Assembly (NCBI GenBank): GCA_944548615.1
Contig: OX155957.1
Span: 9,213,597 to 9,277,596 of the forward strand
DNA: 64,000 nt
Direction of reading: 5' to 3'
DNA from: Micropterix aruncella
Lineage: Eukaryota; Arthropoda; Insecta; Lepidoptera; Micropterigidae
Position numbers and translations under genes: made by a program. Position 1 is the stretch's first letter, and every line of letters begins with the position of its first letter. The notes beneath the pieces were generated by a model, which did not search any database, had not been told where the DNA came from, and was given only the letters and a program-made list of their open reading frames with translations. Shown here piece by piece: positions 45,001-57,200 of the stretch.

Positions 45001-48000
45001 TTCCACAATGAATAGGAAAAATTACAATGAATGTCCAATTTATTGTCTCTCTATTCGAAAGCGGTCTAGCATTACAGGACTACTCTGGTTTTAATCAGCG
45101 GTCATAGTTTCAACAAGATGGAGGAACATGTCATACCTCTAACAACTCCATAGCAGCAGTTCACATCCACATCCAAAAGAGTTGACATTTACTGGCCACT
45201 CCGCAGTCCGGATATGTCACCAATAGACTTCTTCCTTTGGGGATAACTTAAAAGTGAAGTTTTTAATAGCAACAAAATGTCTATTAAAGAATGAATGACG
45301 TTATTTAAAAAAATAAAACCCTTGTTACTCTAGATATAATAAATAAACAATATTTTTTTTATGTCCTTTTGTATTTTTATAACCATTTGAAATATTACCG
45401 GACTTTTATTCCACCCTGATGATGACCAGGATGATGATGACCAGGATGTCAGGTAATATTTTGCACCTGGGCTGTTGGCATTCTTTTGTTTTACGTTGGG
45501 GTTGTCTAAACAAGTTTATGGACGAAGAAGACACGCTAAATAAGCAAGACAGAGATAGACACTCAGTGTATTTGGTGCCTGTGCCGTTGTCATTTCTTCG
45601 TTTTACGTTTGGGTGTTCTGTTTTCTGTTTTCATGTGATTTCGTTTTTACTTTCTGGCTGATACTGGACTAGGTTGATTTTGGCTCTACGATTGGATTTG
45701 AGTTAAAGTTTTGATTCAAAAGCGACATAATAAATCCTATATATATAATAAACCCTAATTAACAAGATTTAATAACTAGTTTATTTCACAAGATAATCCA
45801 GATATTCAAAACTTCGGATGTGTATACTTCCGATACGACATGGATGAGTTGAACTTTTATATTATTACTTCTTTACAGAAGCACAATGAATTGTAAGTCG
45901 TTAGTTGTTACACTCTGGCTACACCTTTCATACAAAAATGCCCATTTTCCTTTGTTTGTGTCCTTAATTAGTGCAACGTTTTGGCAAGAAATCGACCAAA
46001 ATCTTCCCGTGCGAAGGTAGGCAGGGCAGATCGTATACTGGCTGAGTTTGTATTAACCGGCATCCTTGAAGGGGGTGAATCAGTACTAGCAAATAAGCAA
46101 CTTTTGATACAAAATTGTGGGAAAATAAAATTTGTAAATTTTATTTGTGTGAAAAATATTATAAAAAGCGCTGAGCACGACGCAACATCTAGCGCTAATG
46201 TCGTTTATTAGCGATACTTTACCTACCAATAGATGGCGCAACGCACTCAAACGCTTGTCAAACTTTTATTTAACAGTCAAGTTCCTTAAATTTTTGAATA
46301 AAATAAAAAATAAAAAAAATAAAAACTTTTTTTTGCATTTCCCATTTTTTATAAAATTAAAAGTTGTTCAGTTGCTCATACTGATTCACCCTCTTTAAGG
46401 TTGCTGGTTAGTAAAAACTCACCCTGTATAATAAAAATGAATCTTCTAATGCGGCGGCAAAGTTGAGAATTTTGATATGAAAATTTTCACTGCAGTTTTT
46501 CGTCAGTCCATCTTTAGATTGAATCTTAATTAATGGAAATAATTAAATTGCATTTTTAGAATCACAATGGCTGCCCCCGGAATGCTGATATTGCCGTTCA
46601 TAATGGAAAATCTAGAGAAGAGACCGTGGATGAAAAGAATCACTTGGGCGCATGCCGGTATACAGACCGCCATAGTTGGATGCTTGTAAATATCTGGAAT
46701 TTATTTATTTATTTTAAAATGGAAATTGTGTTTTTAAAAGTATGCCTTGTCCCAGTCATATCGTAGACGCCAGATAATTGTAAGGTAGCACTGTCTATGA
46801 CTGAAAATCACAGCTACATTTCGCACCAGTTATGTTAGTCGTAACTGCGCCTCATGAATCTACCCCGTTATCGCTATACAAATCCGCATGAAGTACTTGG
46901 ATTTTACTTTACAATTGCTGATCTAATTCTACTCTAGCTATGGGATTCACAAACTATAGAAGTCTTAAAAATGTGACAGAAAAGCAATGAGACTGATTGA
47001 AAAAAAAACAATGGATTTGAAAAAACACTGGAAATATGCATGGAATTGGGTGCCATCCATCTATATAATAAACTTGGAGCCCATTGATCTTCAGTCATAG
47101 TTGTGAACTCTATATATTGCAATATCTCTTGTTTTGAATTACGAGAATAAGGTGGAATAGCGAGCATTTAAACTGCGTCGACTTCGGACCAGCTTTAAAC
47201 CACAAAATAGGAGTGGAGGGGGGGGGGGGGGGTTCTGGCAATAGAATGATTACTTTTTCTGGTTCTGTTTTTTATTATGATTTTTCTACATCGTTGTTCC
47301 TTTATTTTAAAGAGAGTTCCCTCAGTTAACAGAGAGATAATATAGATTATTTTGTTAACGGCAATTAACAGATAGATTGAACAGGCCAGATTATTAGGGG
47401 TCAGTAAATGATTTAAAATATTTTTCTGCGGTTTATTTCAAATTACATTTTCATGTATTTTTTTAATTTAGCATTGCTTCTTAAATAAATAAATAAATAA
47501 ATGAAATAAGTGTATTGTCAAAACAGGCAAGAGAGTAATCCTGCATTCATTATATTTTTTTGTGGCGAAACTATAGGTTTATTGCTCTTCATTTCACTGC
47601 ATTCTGAGCTATTTCAGTTTCAGAAATTGTGAACTTTCGTATTTAGGTAAATAAGTCAAATACATAGCAAATGGACTCTGCTTCAATATATGTACATGAA
47701 AGAAATCTGGCAAATTACTAAAAAAAATGGACCAGACCACGCGGCTCCCAGAGACGTTATATGTCAGAGATGTTGGCTTTGAGGTGTTATATCTCAGACA
47801 TAGAAAAAAAATAATAAAAACGCACAGATTGAAGACTTTGAAATAAGAATTTTAACACGTTGACTGCCAACGTAAATTTCAGGATTGCCAACGTAGTAGT
47901 CAGCGTATAGGCTACTCTTCAGAATAAGGAAAATTATAAAGCGCTAGAAACATCTATTCATTGTAAAATTATGATATTAATTTGCAGCCTACTCGTGATG

Positions 48001-49135
48001 GTGCCCACTGGCTGTGCGTTATTCCCTCAACGATGGTAAGGAACTAAAGATATGCTGCTCTTTTAAATAAGTACTGGGAATTGTTACTTCATGAATTTTT
48101 CATTCATCGTATCTTGCTGACTCGTTTACTCGTAATCACGAATCGAAAATATTGCAAAACGCTTTCTTTTACACTTATACCAATGGAATTAACCACAACT
48201 ATGTGCGTTATCCCTATCTGCAATCCCGCAGCCATTACCTAATGCATACTACCATCTGTCGAACTGACAGACAGCCCTGTTGGAGGGTCGGGCAACAAAT
48301 CAATGATCAACAGGTCACCTAAAGAATGATCAACAGGCCAACTGAAACACAGGTTGCTATGCTTGGTCTGAAATAGATTTTGAATCTCGCTCTCTTGCAC
48401 AATGATTGATTGATGATGCATGTATTTAATCAATGACATAATAAATTATGTAGTTATGTATTGCAAATAGGGGTGACCATGTTCCTTCCGTGCAAATTCG
48501 CGGGGCACGCTATTATAGCGTTCCATATGATTTCTGGGTAATGTCTTCATAAGGAGACGCTATTTCCCAGTCAACATAGACGATCAGTATTTTCAAATTA
48601 GGTTAGGTTAGATTGCCACCACACCAATCGATCGATCGATCGACGGTAGAATAGATCAGTCGACGTCGATCGTTAGTTGTTTTGTTACCACACTAACGCG
48701 GAGGAGTTTGGGTTGACGCGGGTGGGGTTAGGGGTGGGGGGAGGGGTGGTTGGGGAGGGGGCGAGGGCGATGTCTACTTGCCGGGATAGTTTTGGGGTGA
48801 CAACCGATTTTCTTTATATACTTGTTCTATAATATAGAAATGCAAACTTTTAAAGTAACTACTTAAATCTCCCTGCGAATTTATATGAAAAAATAAGAAA
48901 ATCGGCCGCGGTTGGAGGGTTAAAATAAAATAGATGAACAATTCCCAGTATTTATTTGACGGTATGCATAATAGAAATATTGAAATGAACATGGAACTTC
49001 AGTTTTTTTTATTATTTTTCCAGTGGTGTGGCCACATCTACTGTGAAACGCTTTGAGCCAGAACTATACCAGGACATGGAGAAAAATACCAAAGGAAAAG
49101 TACCTGAAACCATCTACTTCAATAAGGGTCTGTAG
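35944..49135 (+). CDS. SFXN2: sideroflexin-2, 8 coding exons, complete
   Basis: Coding exons are 35944-36095, 39074-39244, 41539-41740, 42202-42280, 44817-44904, 46560-46685, 47988-48035 and 49024-49135. They total 978 bases, 325 residues plus stop; human SFXN2 is about the same length. All junctions are GT-AG with matching phase. Motifs include WDQSTFIGR near the N-terminus, [68 protein letters not shown] and the C-terminal YFNKGL. The wording FQVPGGM and RQTELIKG fits SFXN2 better than SFXN1/3. Known family role: multi-pass mitochondrial inner-membrane transporter; SFXN1 carries serine for one-carbon metabolism, SFXN2 is linked to iron and heme. The start codon is the ATG giving MSDRIDITK. 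An AATAAA lies at 49408. Confidence 0.95.
37126..37372. mobile_element. TTAA-type MITE, family 3
   Basis: Starts TTAACCCCTCCTCTCGCG and ends gggagttaccgggttaa; a gaaatttgacgtataaaaa segment inside resembles family 1. Confidence 0.55.
37456..37670. mobile_element. fold-back element, copy 3, 14-bp target duplication
   Basis: The direct repeat ATACAAACCAAAAT flanks it at 37442-37455 and 37671-37684. Arms pair almost perfectly around gggtagactgtctaccc. The one-sided tail (ccgcgatagtcttcgattt) is at the right, so it is inverted relative to copy 1. Confidence 0.92.
37780..38820 (-). pseudogene. LINE with RNase H and zinc-knuckle C-terminus
   Basis: The minus strand gives [20 protein letters not shown] and [20 protein letters not shown] (RNase H motifs), then [20 protein letters not shown] and [13 protein letters not shown]. 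This is the I/R1-type order. Several stops. Confidence 0.8.
39074..39244 (+). CDS. SFXN2: SFXN2 exon 2
   Basis: Acceptor atttag; donor GTAGGT at 39245. Encodes [10 protein letters not shown] through SAFHPDSGD to GAMLQFYR. Confidence 0.92.
39280..39605 (+). pseudogene. RTE-type RT fragment
   Basis: [14 protein letters not shown], later pieces of [16 protein letters not shown] and [16 protein letters not shown] in other frames are RT motifs of RTE/BovB LINEs. Frameshifted; inactive. Confidence 0.75.
39606..40184. mobile_element. TTAA-type MITE, family 2, copy 2, hosting family 1
   Basis: Starts TTAACCCCTAG (39606), resumes ctagagccccaattgg at 39922 and ends ggcctgatgggttac. The 305-base interruption is a family 1 MITE. 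Confidence 0.82.
39617..39921 (+). mobile_element. TTAA MITE family 1, copy 2, inserted at CTAG
   Basis: Starts CCCTTGGAGTAAATGGG and ends ctcaacggg. The flanks are CTAG (39613-39616) and CTAG (39922-39925), not TTAA. Confidence 0.85.
41270..41510 (+). pseudogene. 3' end of the R2/R4-like LINE
   Basis: ctcgatctcggaaaagagtc and gaattccatggcagctccg match the 3' ends at 43860/44670 and (inverted) 62830. It ends just before SFXN2 exon 3. Confidence 0.55.
41539..41740 (+). CDS. SFXN2: SFXN2 exon 3
   Basis: Acceptor atccgcag; donor GTAAGT at 41741. Encodes [18 protein letters not shown] and a hydrophobic Ala/Thr-rich segment. Confidence 0.93.
42202..42280 (+). CDS. SFXN2: SFXN2 exon 4
   Basis: Acceptor ttcgcag; donor GTAATT at 42281. 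Encodes [21 protein letters not shown] piggyBac-like MITE starts only 47 bases into the following intron. Confidence 0.92.
42328..42641 (+). mobile_element. TTAA MITE family 1, copy 3
   Basis: TTAACCCTTGGAG to CTCAAGGGGTTAA, TTAA on both sides, in SFXN2 intron 4. Confidence 0.9.
42660..44750 (+). pseudogene. R2/R4-like LINE, interrupted by a Helitron
   Basis: Contains the blocks shared with 10690-11340 and 56800-57410 (ctctaaaactgccctct, attctgtcaaattctaagg). The 3' UTR is split by the Helitron at 43896-44629 and resumes at gatgagcccgacctc to ccatggcagctccgtttgta. Confidence 0.65.
43896..44629 (+). mobile_element. non-autonomous Helitron, copy 1
   Basis: Starts TCTATACTAATATTATGAAG and ends in the hairpin gcccaacgaagtgggc then acgggacagCTAG. 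TC start, subterminal hairpin and CTRR end are Helitron hallmarks. 734 bases, no TSD. Confidence 0.9.
44817..44904 (+). CDS. SFXN2: SFXN2 exon 5
   Basis: Acceptor atccttag; donor GTATGA at 44905. Encodes [15 protein letters not shown] and [11 protein letters not shown]. Confidence 0.9.
45090..45420 (+). pseudogene. mariner transposase fragment
   Basis: [12 protein letters not shown], then [17 protein letters not shown] with a frameshift between, the catalytic D region of mariner-like transposases. The end cggacttttattccaccctg looks like a TIR. Confidence 0.7.
46038..46426. mobile_element. 389-bp mariner-like MITE, copy 1
   Basis: Left ctggctgagtttgtattaacc and right ggttagtaaaaactcaccctg are inverted, flanked by TA (46036-46037, 46427-46428). 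Inner mirrored gggtgaatcagta. It lies in SFXN2 intron 5, ending 133 bases before exon 6. Confidence 0.82.
46560..46685 (+). CDS. SFXN2: SFXN2 exon 6
   Basis: Acceptor catttttag; donor GTAAAT at 46686. Encodes [20 protein letters not shown] and the next amphipathic stretch. Confidence 0.92.
47988..48035 (+). CDS. SFXN2: SFXN2 exon 7 (48 bases)
   Basis: Acceptor tttgcag; donor GTAAGG at 48036. A very short exon coding the membrane segment [16 protein letters not shown]; supported by phase on both sides and by homology. Confidence 0.88.
48600..48775. repeat. atcg repeat and G-run cluster in the last SFXN2 intron
   Basis: 48628-48642 is a tcgatcgatcgatcga run; 48715-48772 holds at least seven runs of three or more G on the sense strand. 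Confidence 0.8.
49024..49135 (+). CDS. SFXN2: SFXN2 terminal exon
   Basis: Acceptor ttttccag; stop TAG at 49133-49135. Encodes [15 protein letters not shown] and the family C-terminus ETIYFNKGL. Confidence 0.92.
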
Positions 49136-49139
49136 GCTA

Positions 49140-50790
49140 CACTTAGTTTCTGTATGCGTTGACAATAATGTTCTTATTAAGAAATACTTAAATACTCGAA
49201 TATTTCCAGTGCAGTGGATTGTTGTGATAAATAGTTATAGCATTGATTATATAGATTGCTCAATGGCATACTACGTTTTGGCAGCTAGGATTTCACTATG
49301 AAACGAAATAGGTAAATGGCGATCATAGTTCCAAACATTGATTAATCCTGTGTTCAGTAGAACTATAGATGGCGTTCTAAACATGACTATACGGTATTGT
49401 ATCTCGAAATAAACTAGTAATATATTAAAAAAAATAATTTTTAAATCAGCTATTTTTATTTTAATATTATTTACATGTCAATATTAATTTGGTATACAGG
49501 TTTTGATGCATAATAATTAGTCGCTTTATTGTTCAAATAGACGGCATTCTAATCTCTCCGTATTATTTCCGTGATGTAAAATTAGCCTATATAAAAATTG
49601 CGATAGATGGCGCTAATAAGTTTACGTTGTTATTTTTATCATTGGTTAAATATTGGGTTTTTATATCAGTATTTTTTAAATAACCATTCATTATCAGTTA
49701 TTAGAGATGGCCAAGAAAATTGCTATCAGTTTCGCTGAACAATGCTATCAGCGCCACATGCATGTCGCTGGCGCAGAAGAGTTGCCAAAACGTACTATGG
49801 CACGGAGCAATCATATCCTATATAATCAATGGTTATAGTTTGACAGTTCATGGGGATTTTTATATGTTAATTTGTATATTGAAATCAAATGCAATAATGA
49901 TGCGTTTATAATTCAATGATTTTATTTTGATTATGTGCAATCGGATTTTAGGATGGATTTTTAAATTGGTTTTAAACTATATCCGTCAGATGTAATCATC
50001 AAAATAATAAAAAAACCTGTAATAAAGTCTGTCCTTTTAACATCTAGTTTTGTGAAAACTACAAGCTTTTAATAAGATTATGTTATTAATGTTTCTGGAT
50101 TGTCATTTTATTTTTAATCACCAGATTTGTCACCTTTATAATAGGGGGTCTATTTTGCATACTTTTGATGGATTATTTACACATTTTAATGGTTTTAAAT
50201 TTTGAGATTTGTTTGCATTTTGCTACTTTCAGAAAAATGTTACTTAGAAGCGGTCTAGTCGATTTTAGACCTATACGTATAGGAGATTTAAATCGTTAAA
50301 TAATAACACAAATTAAAATAATTATATCGTTTTATTTGAACTAACGAGTGTATATTCAAAAAATGTTAATAATAAACACTAAAATTATTTGGATATAAAA
50401 ATATACAACGGATTTTCGCAGTGACAAAATCAAAAATATTCTGAAATCGTAAAAATAAAAAAAATGCAAGAATCTTTAATTTCGTCATGCTTAAATATTA
50501 AACAATAAATGGCAGATCCATAACATTAAGATTTATAAAGAAATAATCTACGAAGATAAATAGGTATTTAATTTTTCTTAAAACTAATAAAATGTATGGC
50601 AGTTAAACTAGTTATTATATTTGAGAGAGTAGTATTAAATCATTGCACCGATCGGGAACGTATCCCGCTGAATTTTAGAAGTGAACAGTTTGAGCATTGA
50701 GCATATCGAAAATCAGTACGCGAGAGTCAATCGTCGACTTCAAAAATAAAATTGTTATAAAAAATCTCCGCTTAGTCGTTCATTCGATAG
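49140..50790. other. SFXN2-pseudokinase convergent spacer
   Basis: Holds both 3' UTRs. AT-rich; tagatggcg motifs at 49367 and 49607; no gene seen. Confidence 0.4.
49408..49413 (+). terminator. possible SFXN2 polyadenylation signal
   Basis: AATAAA 273 bases past the stop; first good hexamer seen downstream. Confidence 0.35.
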
Positions 50791-50791
50791 A

Positions 50792-51200
50792 TCATAAATT
50801 AATATTGGATTCGAGCAAAACGGACGCGTCGCACATATTTTTAGCGCTCGATCGGACCAAAAACATGAGGTGCGACTGCTCGAATGCGTTCAAATTGACG
50901 CGAGTCCTGACCAGTCCGTGCAAGACGGTGGCCCTCTCCAGGTCGAGCCATCGCTGCAGAGAGAGCTCTCTCTCGCACACGGGAACCCCCTGGACCACGT
51001 CCGTGGGCCCCCACAGCGAGAACTCCAGCACCGACTTCACTTGGCTCAGGGACACGGAGCGCTCTCTGCTGAGCAGCTCTTTCACCAGCTGCTTTATCCG
51101 CTCCCCGGGCGGGATCTGGTCCAGGGCCGCAATGGCGCACTCGCACAGGCTCGACAGCTTCTCGTCAGAGTGGTTGTAGCCGGTGTTATCCTCTGATATT
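50792..51200 (-). CDS. pseudokinase terminal exon (LWGP, C-terminal helices)
   Basis: Acceptor gtttgcag before 51200; stop TGA at 50792-50794. Encodes CECAIAALDQIPPGER, the LWGPTDVV motif and the C-terminal helical region. A TTTATT (AATAAA on the minus strand) lies at 50331-50336. Confidence 0.82.
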
Positions 51201-54200
51201 CTGCAAACCAAATGTACAAGTCAGCGGGGAAAAGAAAGATCCCTTCGATAAAAGAGTTATATTGAATAGCGATGAGTCAAACCTCTTATCGAGACTTTAA
51301 GAAAGAAAGAAGGAACAAAAAGAGCTTTATTGTACCGAAACACTAACAATGATATAGAAATATTCTATTTTTAATTACTAAACACGACAGGGCTTATCGT
51401 TTCACAATTTCTTACAGCCAACCGTTGTAGTCTATACTAATATTATAAAGAGGTAAAGTTTGTGAGGTTGTAGGAAGTAATCTCTGGAGCTACGGAACCG
51501 ATTTTGAAAATTCTTTTACCGATAGAAAGCCACGTTATTTGTGAGTGTCATAGGATATTATATATTAATCCGAAAAATAAAAAGACTTTTTCGTGGTAGT
51601 CGGATTTGCAAAGTCGGAGAAAAAACGGTCGAACGAAAAAGTTTCTAACTAACGCTGCCTTAACGATGAGACATATACGATTTACTTCTAGAGAAAAGTT
51701 GTATAGTTTGGTGATGTCTACAAAAAAGTCAGCGACAGCATATGTCTACATTTTATATTTAAGTCACAAAAAGTAGTATTTTATATTAAAAAAATAATTT
51801 AAATTGTTAGGTCACGTTTATTGGTCATATTATCAACAATTATGAATTCATATCAAAATAAGTAAATTTATCGTCTCAAGGGTTTAAAACAAAAGAATTT
51901 TCCTTTTTACTGCATATAATTTCCCTTTTAATGCATAAATGGTTAAAGAGATAAAACACTCACAAATAAGACACTCACAAGAAGACACACACAAATAACG
52001 GTAATATAGTCAAATTGGCATGCAAATACATACATATATGCAGTAAAAATATAACCCTTCTTTTGGCAGTCAGGAAATAAATCATAACACTCAGTACTAA
52101 CCGAACCACACTCATAATTTCATCACAAGTAAAAAGTTTTACTGCCCAACGAAGTGGGCACGGGTCAGCTAGTATTAAGGTAAGGCGGGGTAAGTGCGCA
52201 CGATTTTCCGACAAATTGACTTTTGTTGTCTTATATCTGGAAAACTACTAAAAAATTGGTATTAAATGTTATATTTCACTTGTAGTTCATCTAATTGGCT
52301 TTATAAAAGGTATGGTTAAATAGATGTAACTTTACTGTAAAAAAATAAAAAAATAAAAAACTGTGTGTGGTCACTCGGGTTTGCACCTTTCCATAAACGA
52401 GGTAAGTGTAGAATCGACTATTAATGTACTAGATGATCTCATGGAAAGAAATAAGAGGCAAGTGTAAATAAGCACAGAGTCAAGCCAAATCAGAAACTTT
52501 TGTGTTTAAAAAAAAATACTTAGTTTTTTATCAAAGTTATAATATTTTTATTAACGCAGAACATTATGAAATAGAATAATTATTCAAACTAGTATCAAAA
52601 ATAAGTTTTCCACGTCGGTTTTCAATAGGATCAGGCAGTATCATTTCAATGTCATAATCGAAAATTGTAGAAGTATCAGCTACAGTAGGCCATGTGAAGG
52701 ATCCATCCTGTGTTTTTCTTAAAAACATAGTTTTCAAACCACTTTCTGTTAGTGCAATTACTTTTCCAATGAAATATTTATATTGTTTTTTTGTTGCGAA
52801 TTTTACCAGTATGTATGTTCCCTCTCTTATAGTTTTTGCTTTATTATAAGTTTTGGCATTTCCATCAGCGGCATCTGAGGCTTCTTCGCTGCTATTGAAG
52901 GTTCCAGATTAATCTTGGTTTACCATGCAGCTGGAGTGTATCCATAGTGGTTTTTAATAGCTTGAAATAGTCATAAACGATGAACGGATCTGTCATTTTT
53001 TTCCGAGAATATTCCACTGCCTGCGGTTTTTTAATCGACAAGTGATGTCGCTTTTTGAAATATACAAACCATGTTTCCCCTGGTTTATCATCTTTAAATG
53101 GAGTTTTCAATTGGTTTTCTTTCACAAAATTTTGGACCACTTCAAGGACTTCTGTACGCGATAGCCCAAACCCCCATTTTTCCATTACTCTTAGTCCATG
53201 TGCAAGCCTAGTCTCGTGAATTAGGGGTATAACTGTACTTTTTCCTTGCGTCGAACTTTTAACGCCACGTCTTCCTTTGAGATGAGCATGTAAAGTGGAC
53301 TTCGAAATGTTATTTACTCTGGTGGCTTCAGATAGAGTTTTCACACCTCTTCTAATTTCATTCAAAGCCTGTTGCAACATTTCTTTAGTGTATGCCTCTC
53401 CTCTACTCGTTTCCTTATGTAATTGCGCACCATGATGACCTTTTCGTAATGCTAGAACAATCGAAAAAAATATGTAAAAAATGTGACGATGTAAGTATAA
53501 TTCGCCGAGGGAAGTGTAAACACTGTCTACACTTACCTCTTAGGATGAATCCACTCTTACCTCATATACACAAAAACACGAGGTAAGTGTAGACTCTTCC
53601 AAATATCAAAAATGGTATATATTGCGTGGGATTTTATACGTCACGGTAAAAGGTGCAATGTTTTTTAATATATTTTAACAAAAACAGTTTGACTTACCTA
53701 TTAAAATTCACAAAATCTCAGATGCTTAAAAAAACACGCGTCATCTCGTCCGCGGGGTGAATGCTGCTTGTCAATTTTGTACACAATACAAGTGGCCGAT
53801 GGCTCGAGCAGATCGCTGTTTTATCGATAACGCGCTAGACGACTTTAGTGGCTACACGTACATCTAGATGGCGCTGTTATATTAATTTATTATTATTGTA
53901 TAAGGACAAGAGTTTGCACTTCCCTCGGATTTACACTTGCCCCGCCTTACCTTATATAAAATAATTGTTGGTTGACTGGAAAGTATTGTAATGTAGCAAT
54001 AAGTCCGCCATTGTACATTGTTTTTATTGTGAAATATAGAGATTTTCATTCATTCATTCATTCATCCATTCAAATAACATAATATATGTATTTAATAAGA
54101 GATACATAGGTAACTACAGGTAAGTAATAATACCTACTTATATGAAATGATAAATATTACACTATTATTTATTGGACTGTCCAATCAAAAATAAAAAGAA

Positions 54201-57200
54201 TGGGAGGGAACGATGGATAGGGTAGTTTTAGGGTTGATTAAACTTTAACCTGTTGAAAACCAGCCTACACTAGTAAAAGACGGCACTGTATTTTTTTGCA
54301 GTTTTTGCAGGCACTGTATTTTTTTGCATTTTTGTGACATTTATGTAATAATGCTGACGCTATGCATTCTATTGTTAAGCAGTCTGGCCATTTGTTTCGA
54401 GTTCTGTATTGCATCCCTTGGCTACTGATGAATTTTCAGCTTTTCCAAAACACTTTGGGGGTACCTACTAATTAAAATTATACCTTTTCTAGTACGCCAG
54501 CGCCAGGTGACCCGGAGTCTGGCCTGCTGACTCTACCCTAGCATTCTGTGGCCAAAATACTGTCCGATCTGAAAGTATCAACTTTTACAAAACTCTTGCA
54601 CTTTTTTTGTCGCTGGCTCCCCAACTATATGCGATTTTTGCTCAAGAAGCTCTTTGTGAATTCTATTGCAATAAGAGCTCGGCCATATCCCACGAGGAAG
54701 TACATCGGCATGACACCAGGAATAAAACCCTGTATCTCCAACCTTTCGTAGCACGTACTGCCAAGTTTCAGGCGACTAGTCGATACTTAGGCCTCAAACT
54801 TTTCAATAAATTGTCCGAAAGATTAAAAGCAATTAAAAACATCGATATTTTCAAGTGATCCATCCGAGTCTATCTGCTTAAAAACAACATGTATGCTCAT
54901 AATGACTTCTTAAAATATTTTGAAAATACATAACATCGTATCTACCCATTTAATCTAATACATATTATTTACCGTTAATTGTTTTATTGTAAACTGTTAT
55001 CATATAGTCTTTGTTTTTGTAAATTGGTAAGTTTAAAATTATATATTATATATTATCTCTTGGCTAAATTGAGTAACTGGTTTAAGATTAATTACTGTCA
55101 TTCCTACACAATTGTATGGTTGTATTGGAAATAAATACTTTTTATCTTTTATCTTATCTTTATAAGAATCCTGTCTGTCTCCACATAAGAGGCCACAGCC
55201 GTGGCTCACTAAAGTACATTACTTTTCATATTAATGCATTTAAATAGCATTTAAGGGATAATCATTTATTCATATACTCATGTATTCTATATTCTTCATA
55301 GTCATGTAATATGGAGCTTTTAATGACATCACATTATATTAATGTTTAGCACATAAAATACCGTATCCTGTTTCATTATTTTCTTTAAAAATACTATCAA
55401 ATCAGTCTTTAAAATCGTCATTATCGTCATAATCATTTAAATACTCTGTATTTACAATAATGCCGTTTAAATCAATTCGGTTTCAAGAGTATTTGTAATG
55501 GGCTGCTGGCAAAAGTTATGTTATTCATCGGTCACTAATCGATCTGGAAGGAAATGACACTTGGAAGAAGAAGATGAATATTTTTCCATAATAATAATGA
55601 ACTGACCCTTGTACGATGCACAGTCTCCCGTAGGAGCCGGCCTTGGGCGTCTGTATGGCCGGCAGTCTGTCTTCGCAGCCGCCGGGAGCTGCGTTGCCGG
55701 CTGCGGCCGTCGGGGCGGCCATCGCCGGCGAGTCGCGGCAGACCACGAACGACGACAGCGACGCGGGGATTTCCTCGATGCCTCTCGCTTGTAAACATTT
55801 CAGACCATTTATAAACTGAAGCATTAGAAATACGGCCTCCTGGTATTTCTCGTTGGTCGCGTTGGCGTACTCGCGCTCCTGGCCGTCGCTCGCCGTCTTG
55901 GCCTGCAGGTACTCTCCGTAGCTTTCCACCGTGTCGACTTGCGTCCTCGCCAGGACCACTATCGTCGCTGAAATAAAACAACGGATAATTGTTTCAGAAC
56001 CAGATTTGGTCGTATCATACTCAAGGGGTTAACTTTTTAATAACAATATAACATAGCAGCGTCTAGGTTAGTGTGACATCGTATCGTATATAGATATATA
56101 CAAATGGAGCAGCCGTGGAATTCCCCGACTGGAATCGGGCCATCGTAATATTATTTTTATACTTCTGGGGGATGAGCGGTGAACTCCGGACTAACGACCG
56201 GCTGTGGTAGGTTTAGGACAGCTGTCTTTCTACATGTGAGCGTTCACCTAAGGGTCAATTCACACGTACCACAACCACACCACGTCGCAGCGACATAATG
56301 TGGTCAAGCTGTGGTTACGTGTGAATAGTGCCGCAGCGGCTTTTTGCAGTTGCGTTGTGGTACCGACAAAATGTCGATGTGGTTGCGTTGTCGCTGTTGT
56401 TGCGACGTGGTAACCACACGTGGTCATGTGCAGTTATACTCCAGCTTTAGTAGAGGTAACACGGCTTGACTGAACGTAGTCATGGAGGAAAGATTGTTGT
56501 TGCTATCCTTGTTATGGCTTTTATTAATAAGAAGAAGACGACGAAATCAGTGTATTCGTCTCGTCGACGTCATGTCGTGGCGATGTGGCCACGGTGCCGC
56601 CGCCGCGTGGCGGCGTTGCCGTCGCGATGTGATTGCGATGTGTAGTATTTACACAGGTGGTCGATAACAACGTCAAAATGTGGTACGTGTAAATTGTAAT
56701 ATTCATTTTCAATACAAAATATACGCCCGACCACATGGCGTCGTTGTGGTGTGGTTGTGGCTGTGGTGTGGTTGTGGTACGTGTGAATTGCACCTAATGC
56801 CCATTTACTCCCCCTTCAAAACCGTATGATTTGAAATGCGGAAATTGAAGTTTAAGATATTTTTCTATGAAGGAGTTGATTATTTGCCTGGAGAGATCGA
56901 GATCTTTAAATAAATGTAACAGAGATCTGGCTGGTGGGCCGCGAGCGCCGACTTCCACCGCATGAAGGTGAACGGAGAAGCCGATCTGGGTGAGGACATT
57001 TGTGAGATCATGATTTTTATTTAATTTGTACTCATGGTTTTTTGGGATATTTGATTCTCATGATACAGTTGATTATTTCTACAATAAGGGCCATCTCCCG
57101 AGATAGGGACTAAAGAGTTATATCTGGACGGAGGGCTGTCGCAGTCACATCTCAAGAGGTATTTCTTCAGGTCCACAGGAGCTCATATTATACTACCAAA

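Noticed and set aside
48628..48645. Telomeric or satellite sequence
   Set aside because: Only a short atcg run; no TTAGG array anywhere in the window.
50841..51196. Other-frame proteins around 51 kb
   Set aside because: Antisense or shifted readings of the pseudokinase terminal exon.
55535..55981. 148-codon overlapping minus frame
   Set aside because: Shifted reading of exon C; it does not continue in phase into the neighbouring exons.
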